This document shows, in pieces, positions 9,651 through 20,978 of a stretch of 64,000 bases of DNA. The DNA comes from Paguma larvata. Its lineage: Eukaryota; Chordata; Mammalia; Carnivora; Viverridae. The position numbers and the translations under genes were made by a program. Location: the NCBI GenBank assembly GCA_030068075.1, contig CM057839.1:55146960-55210959 (forward strand), given 5' to 3'. Below the pieces are notes generated by a model, which was not told the DNA's origin, did not search any database, and saw only the letters and a list, made by a program, of their open reading frames with translations. Every line of letters begins with the position of its first letter. Position 1 is the first letter of the stretch.

Positions 9651-10375
9651 GGGAGAAGCTCCCAACCCAAACGGAAAGCTCTCACACTTCGAAACCGAAG
9701 CCCTGGCTGTCAGTAGGGCCGAGCGCACCATGTCCCTTCGCCCCTAGGGAGGCTGACCGCGCTCCGCCAGCGCCCTAATCTCTCTTGGGGAAAGAATCTC
9801 AGCGTTACCTGCCTGGGTAACAACAGGCAGGTGAGCCGGATTAGGATTCCTTAAAGAATCCCTTCTGCAGGGTAAACCAACCGCATCGCAGCCGCCCCCT
9901 CCCCTCCGCCCCCCGCCGCCCTTGGTTCTTTGGCTTTGTCCTATGAACCAGGTTGTGGAACCAGCTTACCGGTATGTTGGGCTTTATTTGCTGGATGTTT
10001 CTTTGCAACACCCCCTTCGTGGCACCGCCTAGACTGGAGTGGCTAAGAGGCGGCGTCAGGTAGTCTGCTCTCTTGGGAAGACCATAGGATCCAACGTCAA
10101 AGTCTGGTGAACACCAGCTGTCAATCACCCCCACTTACATAGAGCACAGCCTGTTTGGAGCCTAGAACCCCTTAGACATGAAAGGACCCTGAACTTTTGG
10201 GGTTCCGTCTCAGGAATTCAGATCAGCTGAAGGCAAACTGGGAAGGGCTTACATTAAACTGGAAAAAAAAGGGGGGGGTGTTGTAGATGTGTGCTGCTGT
10301 ATGTATCAGATACTTTTACAAATTATTTTTGAGTCGTCCTGTCAATATTCCTGAGAATAACAAATGATTTGTTTC
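9651..10375. other. Unassigned DNA right of the CpG island
   Basis: GC content falls off. No repeat or exon recognised; a short A8G8-like run sits near 10261-10280. Confidence 0.4.
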
Positions 10376-10500
10376 CACAGATTCTTCCTCTGTGTCTTAA
10401 AGAGGTTAAGTTACGTGCCCAAGGTACACACAGTTAGGTTCTGAAGACTGATGTCTCTAGCAACCAACCCTCATGTCTGACTTCCACCATGCTACACAGA
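10376..10500 (-). repeat. MIR-like SINE, reverse
   Basis: 'aaagaggttaagttacgtgcccaagg' followed by tacacacagttagg and gtctgacttccacc is the reverse MIR pattern (gaggttaag..cttgcccaagg..cacacag). Confidence 0.6.
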
Positions 10501-11685
10501 AAAATAATCTGAAATCAAGGGGCGAAGCAAGAGAATTTTCAAGCAATAATTAAAAGAGGAAAGGAATCAGGAGGAAGTAGAGAGAAAGACTGTCATGCAA
10601 AGTAAACCAATAAGTCTACTATTCAAAGAAGAAAAAAAAACATCCAAAAACAACAAAAAGCAAACTGTACTAGGTGGTAGACTGGACAAATCCAAGGCAA
10701 GAAAAGCATTCCTGTAGGGACACTACGAGATTTCAGACCAAGATGGTAAGATTTGGCCAGTCCCCTTTGAAGTCACTTTGGAATCATCTTTATCAAAAGT
10801 AAGTAGGCGGGCCTATGCGCTGTTATGTGGGCATACAATAAACTTGAACGTTCAACATCTAATCACAAGTAAAGAAGGCCACGTTCTGCAAGCTTGTCTC
10901 TACGACTGAGAGAGAAAGCTCAAGGACAGATGTTTCAAATAAGAAATACCGGAAGTCGACCGTCCCCTCTGAGATCAGAGTTCTGGAGGTAGGATTTCCC
11001 AAGTCCTAAATGCTGAGTACGGGCTTTCCAAGACCGCCTAATCGACTGTTCAATGCTGAGAAAGTCACTGATAATTACAAGCCAAAATCCACTCAGGAAA
11101 AGCAGAGGCTGGTTTTCCATTTCACGGGGAAGGTCGTCTTCCAGGTCACAGTGCCCTCCATGCCCCAGGGCCCAAGGGCAGTGAGAGTATCAGGAACTCA
11201 CCGCTTCAGCTAATCGGGCTCGTGCCCAGCACCCATCGGTCGCACACAAGGCTCCACCGTGGCCAGCACAGCCTCCCCGGGGAGCAGGAGCCTGGTAGCT
11301 GGCCTTCGAAACCCAGCCAGACTTCACCAGCAGTGATTCGTGCCATGAGCAGGGATGCGACCCTGTTTTTGAGTTCAGCTAACAAAGTCAGCAAAGGAGA
11401 AATCAGTCTCTGCGCAAAAGAGGAAGAAAGTGAGATGAGCAGCCTAGTGAGCCACGAAAAGGAGTCTGCTGACATCATCATAGACATTCAGGGAAAGAGG
11501 GATGACCCTCCACGTGGGGGAAGTCAGCACATGACAAGGAGGAAAAGAACCAAGCTGCACTGGGCTTGTCTCGGTTTCTTTTCCTCCTTCTGTCTGTCTG
11601 AAACACCCATTATCCACAAAGGACAAATTGGTAGGATTTGTCCTACTTACTTGAGGAGCCTAGAACAGGCAAAATCATTGAGACA
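10501..11685. other. Unassigned DNA
   Basis: No repeat recognised. A + frame 11222-11860 (212 codons) spans unique sequence and then runs into an L1 3' UTR, which is not protein-coding in that frame, so it is not accepted as a gene. Confidence 0.45.
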
Positions 11686-11689
11686 GAAA

Positions 11690-11910
11690 ATAGAACAGAG
11701 GCTACCAGACATGGGAGGAGTGGAAATGGGCAATTATTATCTTACGGGTCCAGTTTCTGCTTGGGATGCTAAGAAAGTTCTGGAGATGGATAGTCGTGAT
11801 GGCTGCATATTACTGCAAACATACTTAATGGCACTGAATTGGATACCTACAAATGGTTAAAGTAGTAAATTTTATGTTCTGTATATTTTACTATAATAAG
11901 GTGCATGTGT
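11690..11910 (+). mobile_element. L1 LINE 3' UTR fragment
   Basis: 'agaaagttctggagatgga' and the end 'aatggttaaagtagtaaattttatg.tctgtatattttactataat' are the hallmark of the L1M 3' terminus. Only the last ~220 bp remain. Confidence 0.8.
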
Positions 11911-12045
11911 AGGTATGTATACACATGTATATAAATGTGTATTGAAAATACATCATGTATATGTTATGTATGATGTATGTTGTATACATTATATATAATG
12001 TATGTTATATTCTAAGTATATATTACATAAATATATTTAAGATGT
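11900..12045. repeat. AT-rich (TATG/TATA) degenerate microsatellite with 20-bp palindrome
   Basis: Degenerate tatgtat/tacatgta units follow the L1 end. ATACATTATATATAATGTAT at 11984-12003 is a perfect 20-bp palindrome able to form a cruciform. Likely arose from the L1 tail. Confidence 0.75.
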
Positions 12046-12389
12046 ATTGTCATGAGGTAAAACTTCTTTGGAATAAAAACCCAAGGGAAAGCAACATGCG
12101 AAAAGATGGGTTCTGCCCCTAGAAACTCCTTCCTTGACTTTCATATGTCTTGCCCTATTTCGCTTTCCTTTAGGGCTGCCAGAGCCTGGCTTTGGGTTTG
12201 TCACGCTCCTCATTCAGATGGAAGAGTGAGTAATCCTGCCATTCTACTACTTGCTTCTGCTGGCGATAGGTAGCTTGGGGTCTGTGGGGACATGTTCAGA
12301 AATCACATACCCTGAAAGAGGCTCTAGCTTTCAGAGACAGAGGACGCGAACACATGTCTTAAAAAAAAAAAACACGAAATTTAACTGAG

Positions 12390-12830
12390 TAAATTTAAAG
12401 ACCTAATTGACTTTATTCTGTGATTCATGAATCAGGCAGCATCCCCTCCAGCTAACAGAAGGGAGCTCTGAGGGTCTGCACAGAAAGGGAGGGTTTTTGA
12501 AGGCAGAAAGGGGGTGGGACGAGGAAGCCATAGGCGGAAGAAAGGATTACCTCCCGCAAGGTCATTTTCCTCTGGAGGGGGAGGGGAGGGCAGGGCGGGG
12601 CTTCTCACCCAGGCTAACCTCACTAGAGCCGATCAGTTCATTCCAGAGCGGTTGCAGAGCACGTTCAGAAGCGCAGCTGAAACTGTAAGGAACTCTTGGT
12701 TTACTCTCGTGGAAGCAAATGACTCCATTTTGAGGCTGTTGCTTTCGTAACAAGCAAGAGTATCATAGGCCTGGGTGAAAATGTTTGTTTCCAGCCAGCC
12801 GGGAATACCAGACACACGACCCCACTGTTT
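12390..12830 (-). mobile_element. LTR remnant, family not assigned (reverse)
   Basis: The segment looks like a retroviral LTR read backwards: an AATAAA signal is present on the minus strand (gactttattctg on +), with a GC-rich middle and 'gcaaatgactccattttgaggctg' as seen in ERV1-type LTRs. No clear TG..CA ends or target duplications were found, so edges and family are uncertain. No coding part is present. Confidence 0.4.
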
Positions 12831-13445
12831 CAGGCAAACCCGGATCCCCAGGGTCAGCCTGTTTTGGTGGAGACGGCAAGATGAAGGACCTGTGCCCTGG
12901 GTCTGACGGCTACTCAGGAAACCTTGTTCTTAGTCCCCCTCCTCCTCTCCCCATCCTCTTTGAAGAGGCCCTTAGCAAGGCTAGTAGAACCAGATGCCGC
13001 ACCTGTTCTGTGGTCTCTTTCCACAGGAAAGGTGGTATACATAAAAATTTGGGGTCCCACATGAGTGCTGTGGTACACACTAATCTGCCGCTAGAACTAA
13101 AACATTATGTCGTTTGTATTCTGTCTTGCCCTCTGGATTGTGGGCCCAGGAGGACCTTATTCAATTCTAAATGTCTTCCCCCGCACCCCTCCCCCCGGCC
13201 CTGGCCCTATACTTCACGTGTTTCCGGTGCTCCATGTATTTGTTAGCTGCTTGCGTGGCTTGTGGGGTGCGATTCGAATGCCACCCCACAAAAGGGAAAG
13301 ACATTAGGCTAAGATTATCCCATGTTTGGAAACGCTTGAAGTATCTGACATTCGGTTTCTTAGTCAACGTTTAAAGTGTTCTTTACTGTGATCTCAGCCC
13401 AATTTCCAGTCTCTTCTCTCACTCGTGTCTCAATTATGCTAAGAC
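12831..13445. other. Unassigned DNA between two LTRs
   Basis: No clear repeat recognised. It might include diverged LTR sequence continuing from the left. Frames at 12785-13246 are not supported. Confidence 0.35.
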
Positions 13446-13449
13446 CCTC

Positions 13450-13838
13450 TGTTATGCCCAGAATTCGGGGACCCCAAAAACCACCAGGGAGCCGATTCCG
13501 ATGCAAGAACAAAGAGCCTTTATTCGAGCTAGCTTGAGCTCAATCTCCTACCGCACCGACGCAGCGGTGGGTCGAGAGAGAGGGCCCGTCCCAAAAACAC
13601 AATAGTTTTAAAGGGGTCTAGGGGCTGTGGGAGGGGTGATGGTCGTGACCCTAGCCAATTGGCTGAGGAAGGGTCAAGGGTCCTGTTCCATAGGTCACTG
13701 GGCGTGGTTCTTTTGGAACCGGGAAGTTGCAGGTTTTGAGCAGGCACTGGGGACTCAGGGTGGAAGACAGGAAACACAATGGAGTCAGTCCCAGTTTGCC
13801 CTTAAACAAAATGGAATCAGTCCCGTTTTGCCCTTACA
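13450..13838 (-). mobile_element. Solo LTR, ERV1 (gammaretrovirus-like), reverse
   Basis: A 389-bp unit with TG..CA ends is flanked by the 4-bp duplication CCTC (13446-13449 and 13839-13842), matching gammaretroviral integration. Reading on the minus strand it holds a CCAAT box (13658-13662), a TTTAAAA TATA-type box (13606-13612) and an AATAAA signal (13519-13524) in U3-R-U5 order. No internal retroviral genes remain, so it arose by LTR-LTR recombination. The same family recurs at 60110-60427 in forward orientation. This copy carries a tandem ~31-bp duplication at the start of U3 (13776-13836). Confidence 0.9.
13776..13836 (-). repeat. Tandem duplication in the U3 start of the solo LTR
   Basis: Two near-identical units (13776-13805 and 13807-13836; shared core gtcagtccc..tttgccctta) differ at a few positions. 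The sister LTR at 60110 has a single unit, so the duplication is specific to this copy or its subfamily. Confidence 0.8.
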
Positions 13839-13842
13839 CCTC

Positions 13843-14755
13843 AACAGCCCACCAATTGCTCTGGGAACATTCTTCACTGTTTCCTACCTTTACACCTCAA
13901 GCCATCGACCACATCTTCTATTTTTCACGTTGGCTTCCCAGAGACAACCTGGTACCTCGGTGTTTCTTGCCTGACATCTTGTTAGTCTTTCTGGTAGCCT
14001 TCTAGCCCAGTATAGATCATTCCTTTAGTCATTTCCACGTGGATTGTTCGATAAGGAAAGGCTAAAATGCCTAGATTAAATCCTGTGTGGCTGGTAGGAA
14101 TCTTTCTCTGTAACTTGAATACAAAAAAAAAAAAAAAAGAAAGAAAAAATAGAGAAAAGTTATCTTATTTTTCTAATTTTTTTTCTACATCAAATTAAGT
14201 TGACTTGATATCCCCACTTGAAAAGGTAGCAAGAAAAACGTGCCATGTGTAGCCAGCCTTGCTCCCTCCCTAAAGTTTCTCAAGAACTCAAGTGCCTGTG
14301 TAACATCCGGGGAAAGATTTCCGGTCTCTTCCATCATGGTCACTATCGAGATCCTCATTTTTGAAATTTATTAATTTGAGCAATTCCATCACTCTGTGCC
14401 AAGTGTGGGCACAAGGGTCCTTCACCAGGATCTTAGGAATTCAGTCACTCAACATCCAAATGCTGCCCCTTCAGAGAGTTTGTCCCTTTCTCTTTCTTGA
14501 TTCATTTCACTAGCCATGAAGTCATTCAGCTTGACCTGATGCTCTAATTTCATGCTCTCCATACTGACTTCTCTTTAAAAGTAGATTTTCTGTGTCCATT
14601 TGCCTACAGGGAAGGGAGGTGCTGACCAACCAACATGGGCATTCTCACTACTCCACTCCCCTGAAGTTATATTTTTCGTGGTAAATTGTAATAAATTATC
14701 ATTTCTCCTTGCCTATTAATCTCCAATGAGTTTGGTCAAATTAAATCAGATCCTG
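13843..14755. other. Unassigned DNA with an A-rich run
   Basis: Contains an A(16)-type run near 14124-14140 and AT-rich sequence. No exon or repeat family recognised. Confidence 0.4.
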
Positions 14756-14759
14756 TAAT

Positions 14760-15225
14760 AGGGAGAGGAACTGTCCCCCAAAGACACCCACATCCTAACC
14801 CCTAGATCCTGTAATTACGTCACGTTACATGGCAAAGGAGAATGTAGATCGCAGATCGAGTTAAGGTTGCCAAACAACCGACTCTAACATGAGAAGATTA
14901 CCCTAGACCATTCACATGTCCCAGGGTAATCACGAGGGTCCTCGTAAGTCAAAGAGGGAGGCAGGAGAGTCAGAGCAATGCAACGTGACAAAGATCTGGC
15001 CAGCCACTGATGGCTTTGAAGATGAAGGCATGCCATGAGCCAAAGAATGAGGGCAATCTCTAGAAGCTGGGACAGACGAGGAAATAGATTCTTCCATGGA
15101 GCCTCCAGAAGGAACACAGCCATGCTGACCCCTTGATTTTAAGTCAGTGAGACCCATCTCAGAATTTTGGACCTCCAGAATTGTATGATAATAAATTTGT
15201 ACTGTTTTAAGTTACAGACCTCAAG
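14760..15225 (+). mobile_element. MaLR LTR remnant (MLT1/MST-like)
   Basis: Forward order of hallmarks: 'cacccacatcctaaccccta', 'gaagattaccctagaccattc', 'agaagctgggacagacgagg', 'ggagcctccagaaggaacacagcc', 'tgaccccttgattttaa' and 'cctccagaattgtatgataataaattt' (the LTR poly(A) region). An ERVL-MaLR LTR; no internal region. Edges approximate. Confidence 0.75.
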
Positions 15226-16425
15226 AGACTGCGTGATTTTTGTTGCACTGCTGAAATGCAGGTTTTGGAGCTACAATGTAGTATCCTTGCCAAGTGGTTT
15301 CCTGGATTCCACTGGAAATATCTCAGTTTTTTCTCTCTAATCATCAAAGGGCTTTGAACATAATATAGGTTCTTAAAAGTATCTGCCAAATAAAGAAAAT
15401 TTTGGCAAAATATAGAGTCTGCAAGCCATGATTAGTCTTTCTTTGATAGCCTGGAACTTTAGAGATAACCATCTCTCTCTGCCTAGTTGTGAATGAACGC
15501 CTCTGCCTTCAAGACATTGGTAGTTAAACTGGATGGACTTCAAGTAACAGAATTTGTGACAATAATACCCAGCTCTCTCTACCGCTTACAGAGAAAATGT
15601 GGATTCAATTTAAAAACCAATGCCAGTATTAGCAGAGAGTAGTGAGTGACTTCCCTCATACCAGAGGAAGCTTCGTTTCTATTCCGCGGCATGAGAAAGC
15701 TCTTTAGGCTGGTTGGTGAAAGAGCTTGTGACATTCTTGTCAACATAGCTGGCCCCCATATCATGTACCACACGAAACACTAGGTCTGTTTGAAGAAGGA
15801 AAGACAAGCAGAGCATTTCGATGAATCATTACAGCAGTTGATCAACTCAGAAGGGCTCCCAAGAGTCCTATTGTCGTTCTCGGGTGTTGAAGCTGCTATC
15901 CGAGTCCAACCAAGTGTAAACAAAGAGGTCTCTTGAAAAATGCCATTCGTGGAAAGCTGCTGACTGAAGAACTCTCCTGGGGAGAGCTGTGCTTCTTGAG
16001 TTCAGCTGTGTACAGAGCTGAGGCACTGACCTAGCCACGTGCACATGCACGGGCTCCGATAAGCCAGGGGGCTTCTTTTTAAATATTCATCGTTTCTACC
16101 TAGCGGCTTTAAGATAGTCCTGTCTCAAGTAGCAGAAACATGTGCAACACGAAGAAGAAAAATAAGTCTGGCTGGTTCCTGTTGCTGCTCTAAGTTGGGC
16201 TCGGGTGAGGAGAGGAGGCTGGAGGGGAGAGTCTAAGGCCACATTAAGGTGTTGGAGCTTTGGCCCAAGGGCAGGGGGCGCTACTGAAGGCTCCTGGACA
16301 GTGGGACATGATCAGGTTGGGAGCCTGCTGATGTTTGCATTTTCCTTCCTTGGTGATCTAATACGTCTTAAGTTCTTAAGTTTCATGTGCATGGAAATAC
16401 CCTTGGTCTTGAAAAAAAACATGTA
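15226..16425. other. Unassigned DNA
   Basis: No repeat family or exon recognised. Small frames here (15868-16050 -, 16205-16426 +) have no support. Confidence 0.4.
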
Positions 16426-16427
16426 GG

Positions 16428-16525
16428 TTCTGACCCAGTAGTTCTCGGGTGCAGCCCCTGATACTACAACAAGGTATGACTCCAGGACTGCTGAGCCGCA
16501 GACCGCATTTTGAGTAGCAAAGGCC
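16428..16525 (+). repeat. MER20-like hAT DNA transposon remnant
   Basis: 'tctgacccagtagttctcgg' and 'cgcattttgagtagcaaagg' correspond to the middle and end of a MER20-type hAT-Charlie element. Diverged. Confidence 0.45.
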
Positions 16526-17280
16526 CAAACAGGATCTCTTGTGAGCATCCGCCATTGATGTGTTTTCAGAGCCTGCAAGAAGGCAAGCGAGCAGCTGGAG
16601 GGCATACACAAAGCTCTTTTCCATTTTCAAATAGCTCTGTATTTTCCTAGGGTGACCTAATAGCCCGGGCAGAGAACATTGTGGCAATGTCCTTAGTCGT
16701 TCTTCCTGAGCCCTTCGTTTGTTCTGGACCATTACTTAGACTCTCGGCACTTTCGGCTCAGAACTCTCTGTCTCGTCCTGCTCTCCATGTGCTTAGTTAC
16801 AAATAGGCTTTGAAATGTCTTTTTCCTAATGTCTTAAGCAGGACCGACTTCTCCGTTTCTTGAAATTGACATCAAGACAAAAACATCAGATTTTTCAAAA
16901 ATGATGATCATGCCTTGGTTCGATGATTTAGAGATGTGAAGGAAGGTTGCGGAGAAATAAATTTGGTCCCTTTAAACTGATACTGGAGAGAGGAACAGGG
17001 GACTTGTCAAGCCTTTGTTTTGTCAATACAGCATACACCATTATATAGTTATATAGTAAATGACATGATAGATGTAACGTACTGAGCATAACATCTAGTA
17101 CACAGGAAGCGTCCACTGTATGCCTTTATAATTTGCTATATTACACTGCATTACACTTCAATATTTGAAATAATATTCAATAATACCTACGATCTAGCTG
17201 TGCCTTTTACATTAGCTACAGTTTGTATTTATTAGAGATTTACAAAATGTTGTGAAAGACTATTCAGATGGACCCAAATA
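16526..17280. other. Unassigned DNA
   Basis: AT-leaning sequence without recognisable features. Confidence 0.4.

Positions 17281-17282
<2 letters not shown>

Positions 17283-17318
<36 letters not shown>
17283..17318. repeat. (CA)18 microsatellite
   Basis: Uninterrupted dinucleotide run, likely polymorphic in length. Confidence 0.97.
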
Positions 17319-17321
<3 letters not shown>

Positions 17322-18045
17322 CCATAAATTCTGTGTTCAGTTTGTGGATGCATTACAATTGCAGAATATGAGACCCTTTTCCAACTAATGGCTTATAAAG
17401 AGACAATAGAAACAGGGCCTCAGCCGTGCTTTTAGAATCCTCCTAAAAGGAGAGCAGCATAGAAAGAAAACTGGCCATCAGTGCAGACAGCTCCTGCTGA
17501 AGTTGTCAGCATATTTGGGGTCACGTGACCTCCCAGCCACAGGAGCCATGACTTTGTCTTTCTTAAACCTTTTGCGGCAGGCGATGCGCAGTCAGACTTA
17601 AGAACGAGCTTACTGACATTAAAGGTTGGTAGTTCCAGAAAGGCTTAAAGTAAAATGCGAGACCACCATTTGTGCAATTATACTCTGGATTATTATTCTA
17701 TTAGGAAAGAAAATAATAGAGTAGATAGTTTCCAGAAGCCCTGCAACATCAAGATTCTTAGTTTATATATTGATTTGACTGCTTTTTTCCAGACTGAAAT
17801 TTACGTAACGTGTTTGATTCAACGACTTTTCTTCTTTGTACCATTTTATCCATTTTGAGTTCTTCCATAAGTCCTCGTCTTCCTCTTACTGTTCTTGGTT
17901 CCCTCCTAAATCTTTTCAGAGCTAACCATAAGAACAAAGTGAAACAGGATTGGTAGATAAAGCCCGACTCTCTTCCTCAGCCAGCCTTCCCTCCGTTTAG
18001 TTTTCTGAAACGCAGTGGAGCTGAGTTTAGTGCAGGAGTTCCCAG
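17319..18045. other. Unassigned DNA
   Basis: No recognisable repeat or gene. The frame 17655-17858 is not supported. Confidence 0.4.
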
Positions 18046-18047
18046 CC

Positions 18048-18190
18048 AGACATCTGTAGGTTCCCATCTCTTTGCCACTTACCAGCTGCACACCTTGGGC
18101 ATGATACTTCTTGAGCCTTCGTTCTCTTCTTTGTAAAATGGACAGAATGCCAATAACATGTAGCACATAGGGTTAGACTCCAAATCTTAG
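18048..18190 (+). repeat. MIR SINE
   Basis: 'tttgccacttaccagctgca' followed by ccttgggcatgatacttcttgag, then ttgtaaaatggacag and atagggtt, fits the forward MIR core and 3' half. Confidence 0.75.
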
Positions 18191-18589
18191 CACAGGGTCT
18201 AGCATGGAGAAGTTAACTGTTGGTGTGATGATCATAGCTCTCTCGTGCAACAAAGCTCCTTTCTGGTTTTGCCCTACACTCATATTCCTTATGGACCATG
18301 TCCCATTCACTTCATGTTCAATCAGACTCTACCTGAGTCTCAACTTCTAAGCTTCCAAGTGTCCCAAGCTAGTGTACATCATCTTCTGGAAACTATGGAA
18401 AAATGGGCACCCCTTCCCTAAAAGACTGCGATACAGATTTGAAGACATGGGACCTTCTTTTTGCCAGCCTTCTACTGATTATCATAAATGAAAATGTAAC
18501 TTGCCAAAATTTGTCTTTGGTGTTGGTATATATTAATCACAGATGTGCTAGGGATGAATAGGGACTAATTTTTTACTCTATCAAGGACA

Positions 18590-19105
18590 CAAAGCAATAG
18601 ATAGTATAAATGAAGAGTGTTTACTTGACATTGGGCAAGATATTTAAGGTCTCCAAGCCTCAGTTTGCTTAATTGTAAAGTGTGCTACATGATAAGAGTA
18701 TCTACTTCAGGGGCGCCTGAGTGGCTCAGTTGGTTGAGCACTGACTTCGGCTCGGGTCATGATCTCATGGTTTGTGGGTTCGAGCCCAATGTCGGGCTCT
18801 GTGCAGACAGCTGGGAGCCTGGAGCCTGCTTTGGATTCTATGTCTCCCTCTTTCTCTGCCCCTTCACTGCTCACACTCTGTCTCTTTGTTGAAAGTAAAT
18901 AAACATTAAAAAAATTTAAAAAAATTTATCTACTTCAAAATACTGATTATGAAGATTAACAGAGAAATATATGTAGTACAACTTATATAATAAATGCTTA
19001 GAACATTATTAATAGTGTTGATAATTTCGTTAAAACTTACTTTCCCTATCTGTGAAAAAGGATAATAAAACCTATTATGTAGGTTTTTATGAAAATTAAA
19101 TGGAT
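18590..19105 (+). repeat. MIR-like SINE split by a SINEC
   Basis: Left part 18590-18709 (gggcaagatatttaaggtctccaagcctcagtttgc..aattgtaaagtg) and right part 18938-19105 flank a SINEC inserted with an 11-bp target duplication. The start (aaagcaatagata..gtgtttacttgac) is shared with the MIR-like segment at 20979-21150. Confidence 0.65.
18710..18926 (+). mobile_element. SINEC
   Basis: Head ggggcgcctgagtggctcag, tRNA-like body, CT tract, tail aaagtaaataaacatt(a)n. Exact target duplications TATCTACTTCA at 18699-18709 and 18927-18937 show a clean insertion into an older MIR. Confidence 0.96.
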
Positions 19106-19124
19106 AATATTTTAGAATTCCTAG

Positions 19125-19910
19125 GCCCAATTTCAGCACGGGGCAGGTTTCCCTACATACAACACCAAGAAATTCTCAGACACCAGCGGGGTGTCCAAGA
19201 ATCCAACTCAGTTCTGACACTATCTACCCGGAGATGGCATCACCTTCCACAGGTTAAGGGCTCAGTCCCACAACACCGCCCTCCACCCCAACTCCCACTT
19301 CAGATGCCAGACTCAAGTCCCAGGCCACGACCTGTGCTTCTGACTGACTGGCTACTGATGAGAAGTTCCAGTGACTTCTTCCTTAGGGTCCATTAGTCTG
19401 CTAGAGCTACTCACAGAACTCAAGGAAACACTGCCTTCTATTTACCAGTTTCTGAAGGAATGCGATAAGGGTACAAATGAAGAGCCGACGAACAGATGCA
19501 CGGGGTAATGTCCCGAACAAAGGAGCTCTTTCCCCATGGAGTCTGGGGACCGCTTTGGTGGCCCGAGGAAGCATTCTGGTTTCCCAAGTGTAGAAACTCT
19601 CTGAAAAAGACCAAAAAGCTATCCCCCTGGGTGTTTAATGGAGGCTTCATTACATAATCATGACCGACTGACTACGTCATTCGCCATTGGCTGATTCAAC
19701 CTCCTGCACTCCCCTCTCTGAGGTCCAGGGGTGAGACTAAAAGTTCCAAACCTTTAATCCCATGGTTCATCCTCCTGGTAAACAGATGCCCACCCCCCTC
19801 ATCTTGTGTGGGTCCAAAAGTGACATTCATTAACAATAAGACACCCATTTCAGCTGTGTGGCTCTGAAGCATTTTTAGCAACTGTGGATGAAGACCAAAT
19901 ATATCTGAGA
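19125..19910 (-). mobile_element. LTR remnant, MER21-like (ERVL), reverse
   Basis: The order 'acatacaacaccaagaaatt', 'aatccaactcagttctgacac', 'ccattagtctgctagagctac', 'tttaatggaggcttcattac' and 'ggggtgagactaaaagttcc' resembles an old MER21-type LTR. Family and strand come from memory of the consensus and are uncertain. No internal retroviral sequence seen. Confidence 0.5.
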
Positions 19911-20038
19911 CATGTATTTGGCCGTCTGAATGGCCAAAATTTGTATTCCTTAGAATTATATTACAGATACTATTTAAAAAATATGTGTGGTACATTTCTG
20001 ATACATTATAAGAACTTAATAAATGTTAGTTTTTTAAA

Positions 20039-20247
20039 TTTTGTTTAATGTTTATTTTTGAGACAGAGAGAGAGAGAGAGAGAGTGCGAGCAGGGGAGGG
20101 GCAGAGAGGGAGACACAGGATCCAAAGCAGGCTCCAGGCTCTGAGCTGTCAGCACAGAGTCCCGACGTGGGGCTCGAACCCACAAACCATGGGATCATGA
20201 CCGAGCCGAAGTCAGTGCTCAACTAACTGAGCCACTCAGGCACCCCA
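20039..20247 (-). mobile_element. SINEC, reverse
   Basis: From T-rich tail (ttttgtttaatgtttatttttgag) to gagccactcaggcacccc. Long duplications AAATGTTAG.TTTTTTAAA at 20021-20038 and 20248-20265 flank it. Confidence 0.96.
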
Positions 20248-20303
20248 AAATGTTAGCTTTTTTAAACAAACTTCTGTTAGTTGCTTGCTTCACTAACCCT
20301 ACA

Positions 20304-20350
20304 TACACACACACACACACACACACATACACACACACACACACACACAC
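20304..20350. repeat. (CA)n microsatellite, interrupted
   Basis: About 23 CA units with one TA interruption, followed by more CA units to 20368. It gives the poly-Val/Cys-like artefact frame on the minus strand. Confidence 0.95.
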
Positions 20351-20559
20351 ATGCACGTGCACACACACCCATGCATAGTTTTCCCTGGTCAGCATTGATA
20401 CTATTGAATCAGGAGAAAAATCTATACGTTGTTTCATGAACCTGTGTACCCCTTGAAGTCTTCTGAAACGCTCAAGTCCAGTCCTAGAAATTTGTACCAT
20501 CAAACTTGATGAATAGATTTTAAATGAGTATTCTTTTAAATTCTTTTCCTTGAATAACA

Positions 20560-20975
20560 TTCTACTTGGTAGGGGAGAGAAACAGATGCTAGTTGTCCGT
20601 ATCCATTTTTTCCCTAATCCAAATGGAAGTTATAAATGACATAATCTGAAACACAAAGATTCTCTCACAGTGTTGTTCTCTCCTCTCCAGTTATTGCCAT
20701 AGAAAGCCCGTTGCGTGTCATCTAACTTCTCATAAAGCTTAACTAATCCTTATCCATCAGATCGCGGATCATTTCCCTTTCAGTGAATCAGACAGCATTC
20801 TTTTTTATAGACTTTCATATTTAGATTTATGAGTAACATGGTAATATGTCCAGTTAAATGTCTTTTTTTTTTCTAAACAAAGAGGCATTTGTTCAAGCGG
20901 CTAAATAGAGTAATTACTCAATACATTCCCTGCCTTCCACATACTTTTAGCAAGAGAACTGTGTACTGTGACGAT
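20560..20975. other. Unassigned DNA
   Basis: AT-leaning, nothing recognised. Confidence 0.4.
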
Positions 20976-20978
20976 GAC

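Noticed and set aside
11222..11860. 212-codon plus frame
   Set aside because: Its last ~55 codons are an L1 3' UTR, which is non-coding. The first part has no recognisable domain, so the frame is chance.
13450..13838. Remnant of a full provirus
   Set aside because: Only one LTR is present on each locus and short target duplications flank it directly, so there are no gag, pol or env sequences to annotate.
20219..20560. Minus frame with a Val/Cys/His repeat
   Set aside because: The repeat is the translation of the (CA)n microsatellite at 20304-20350.
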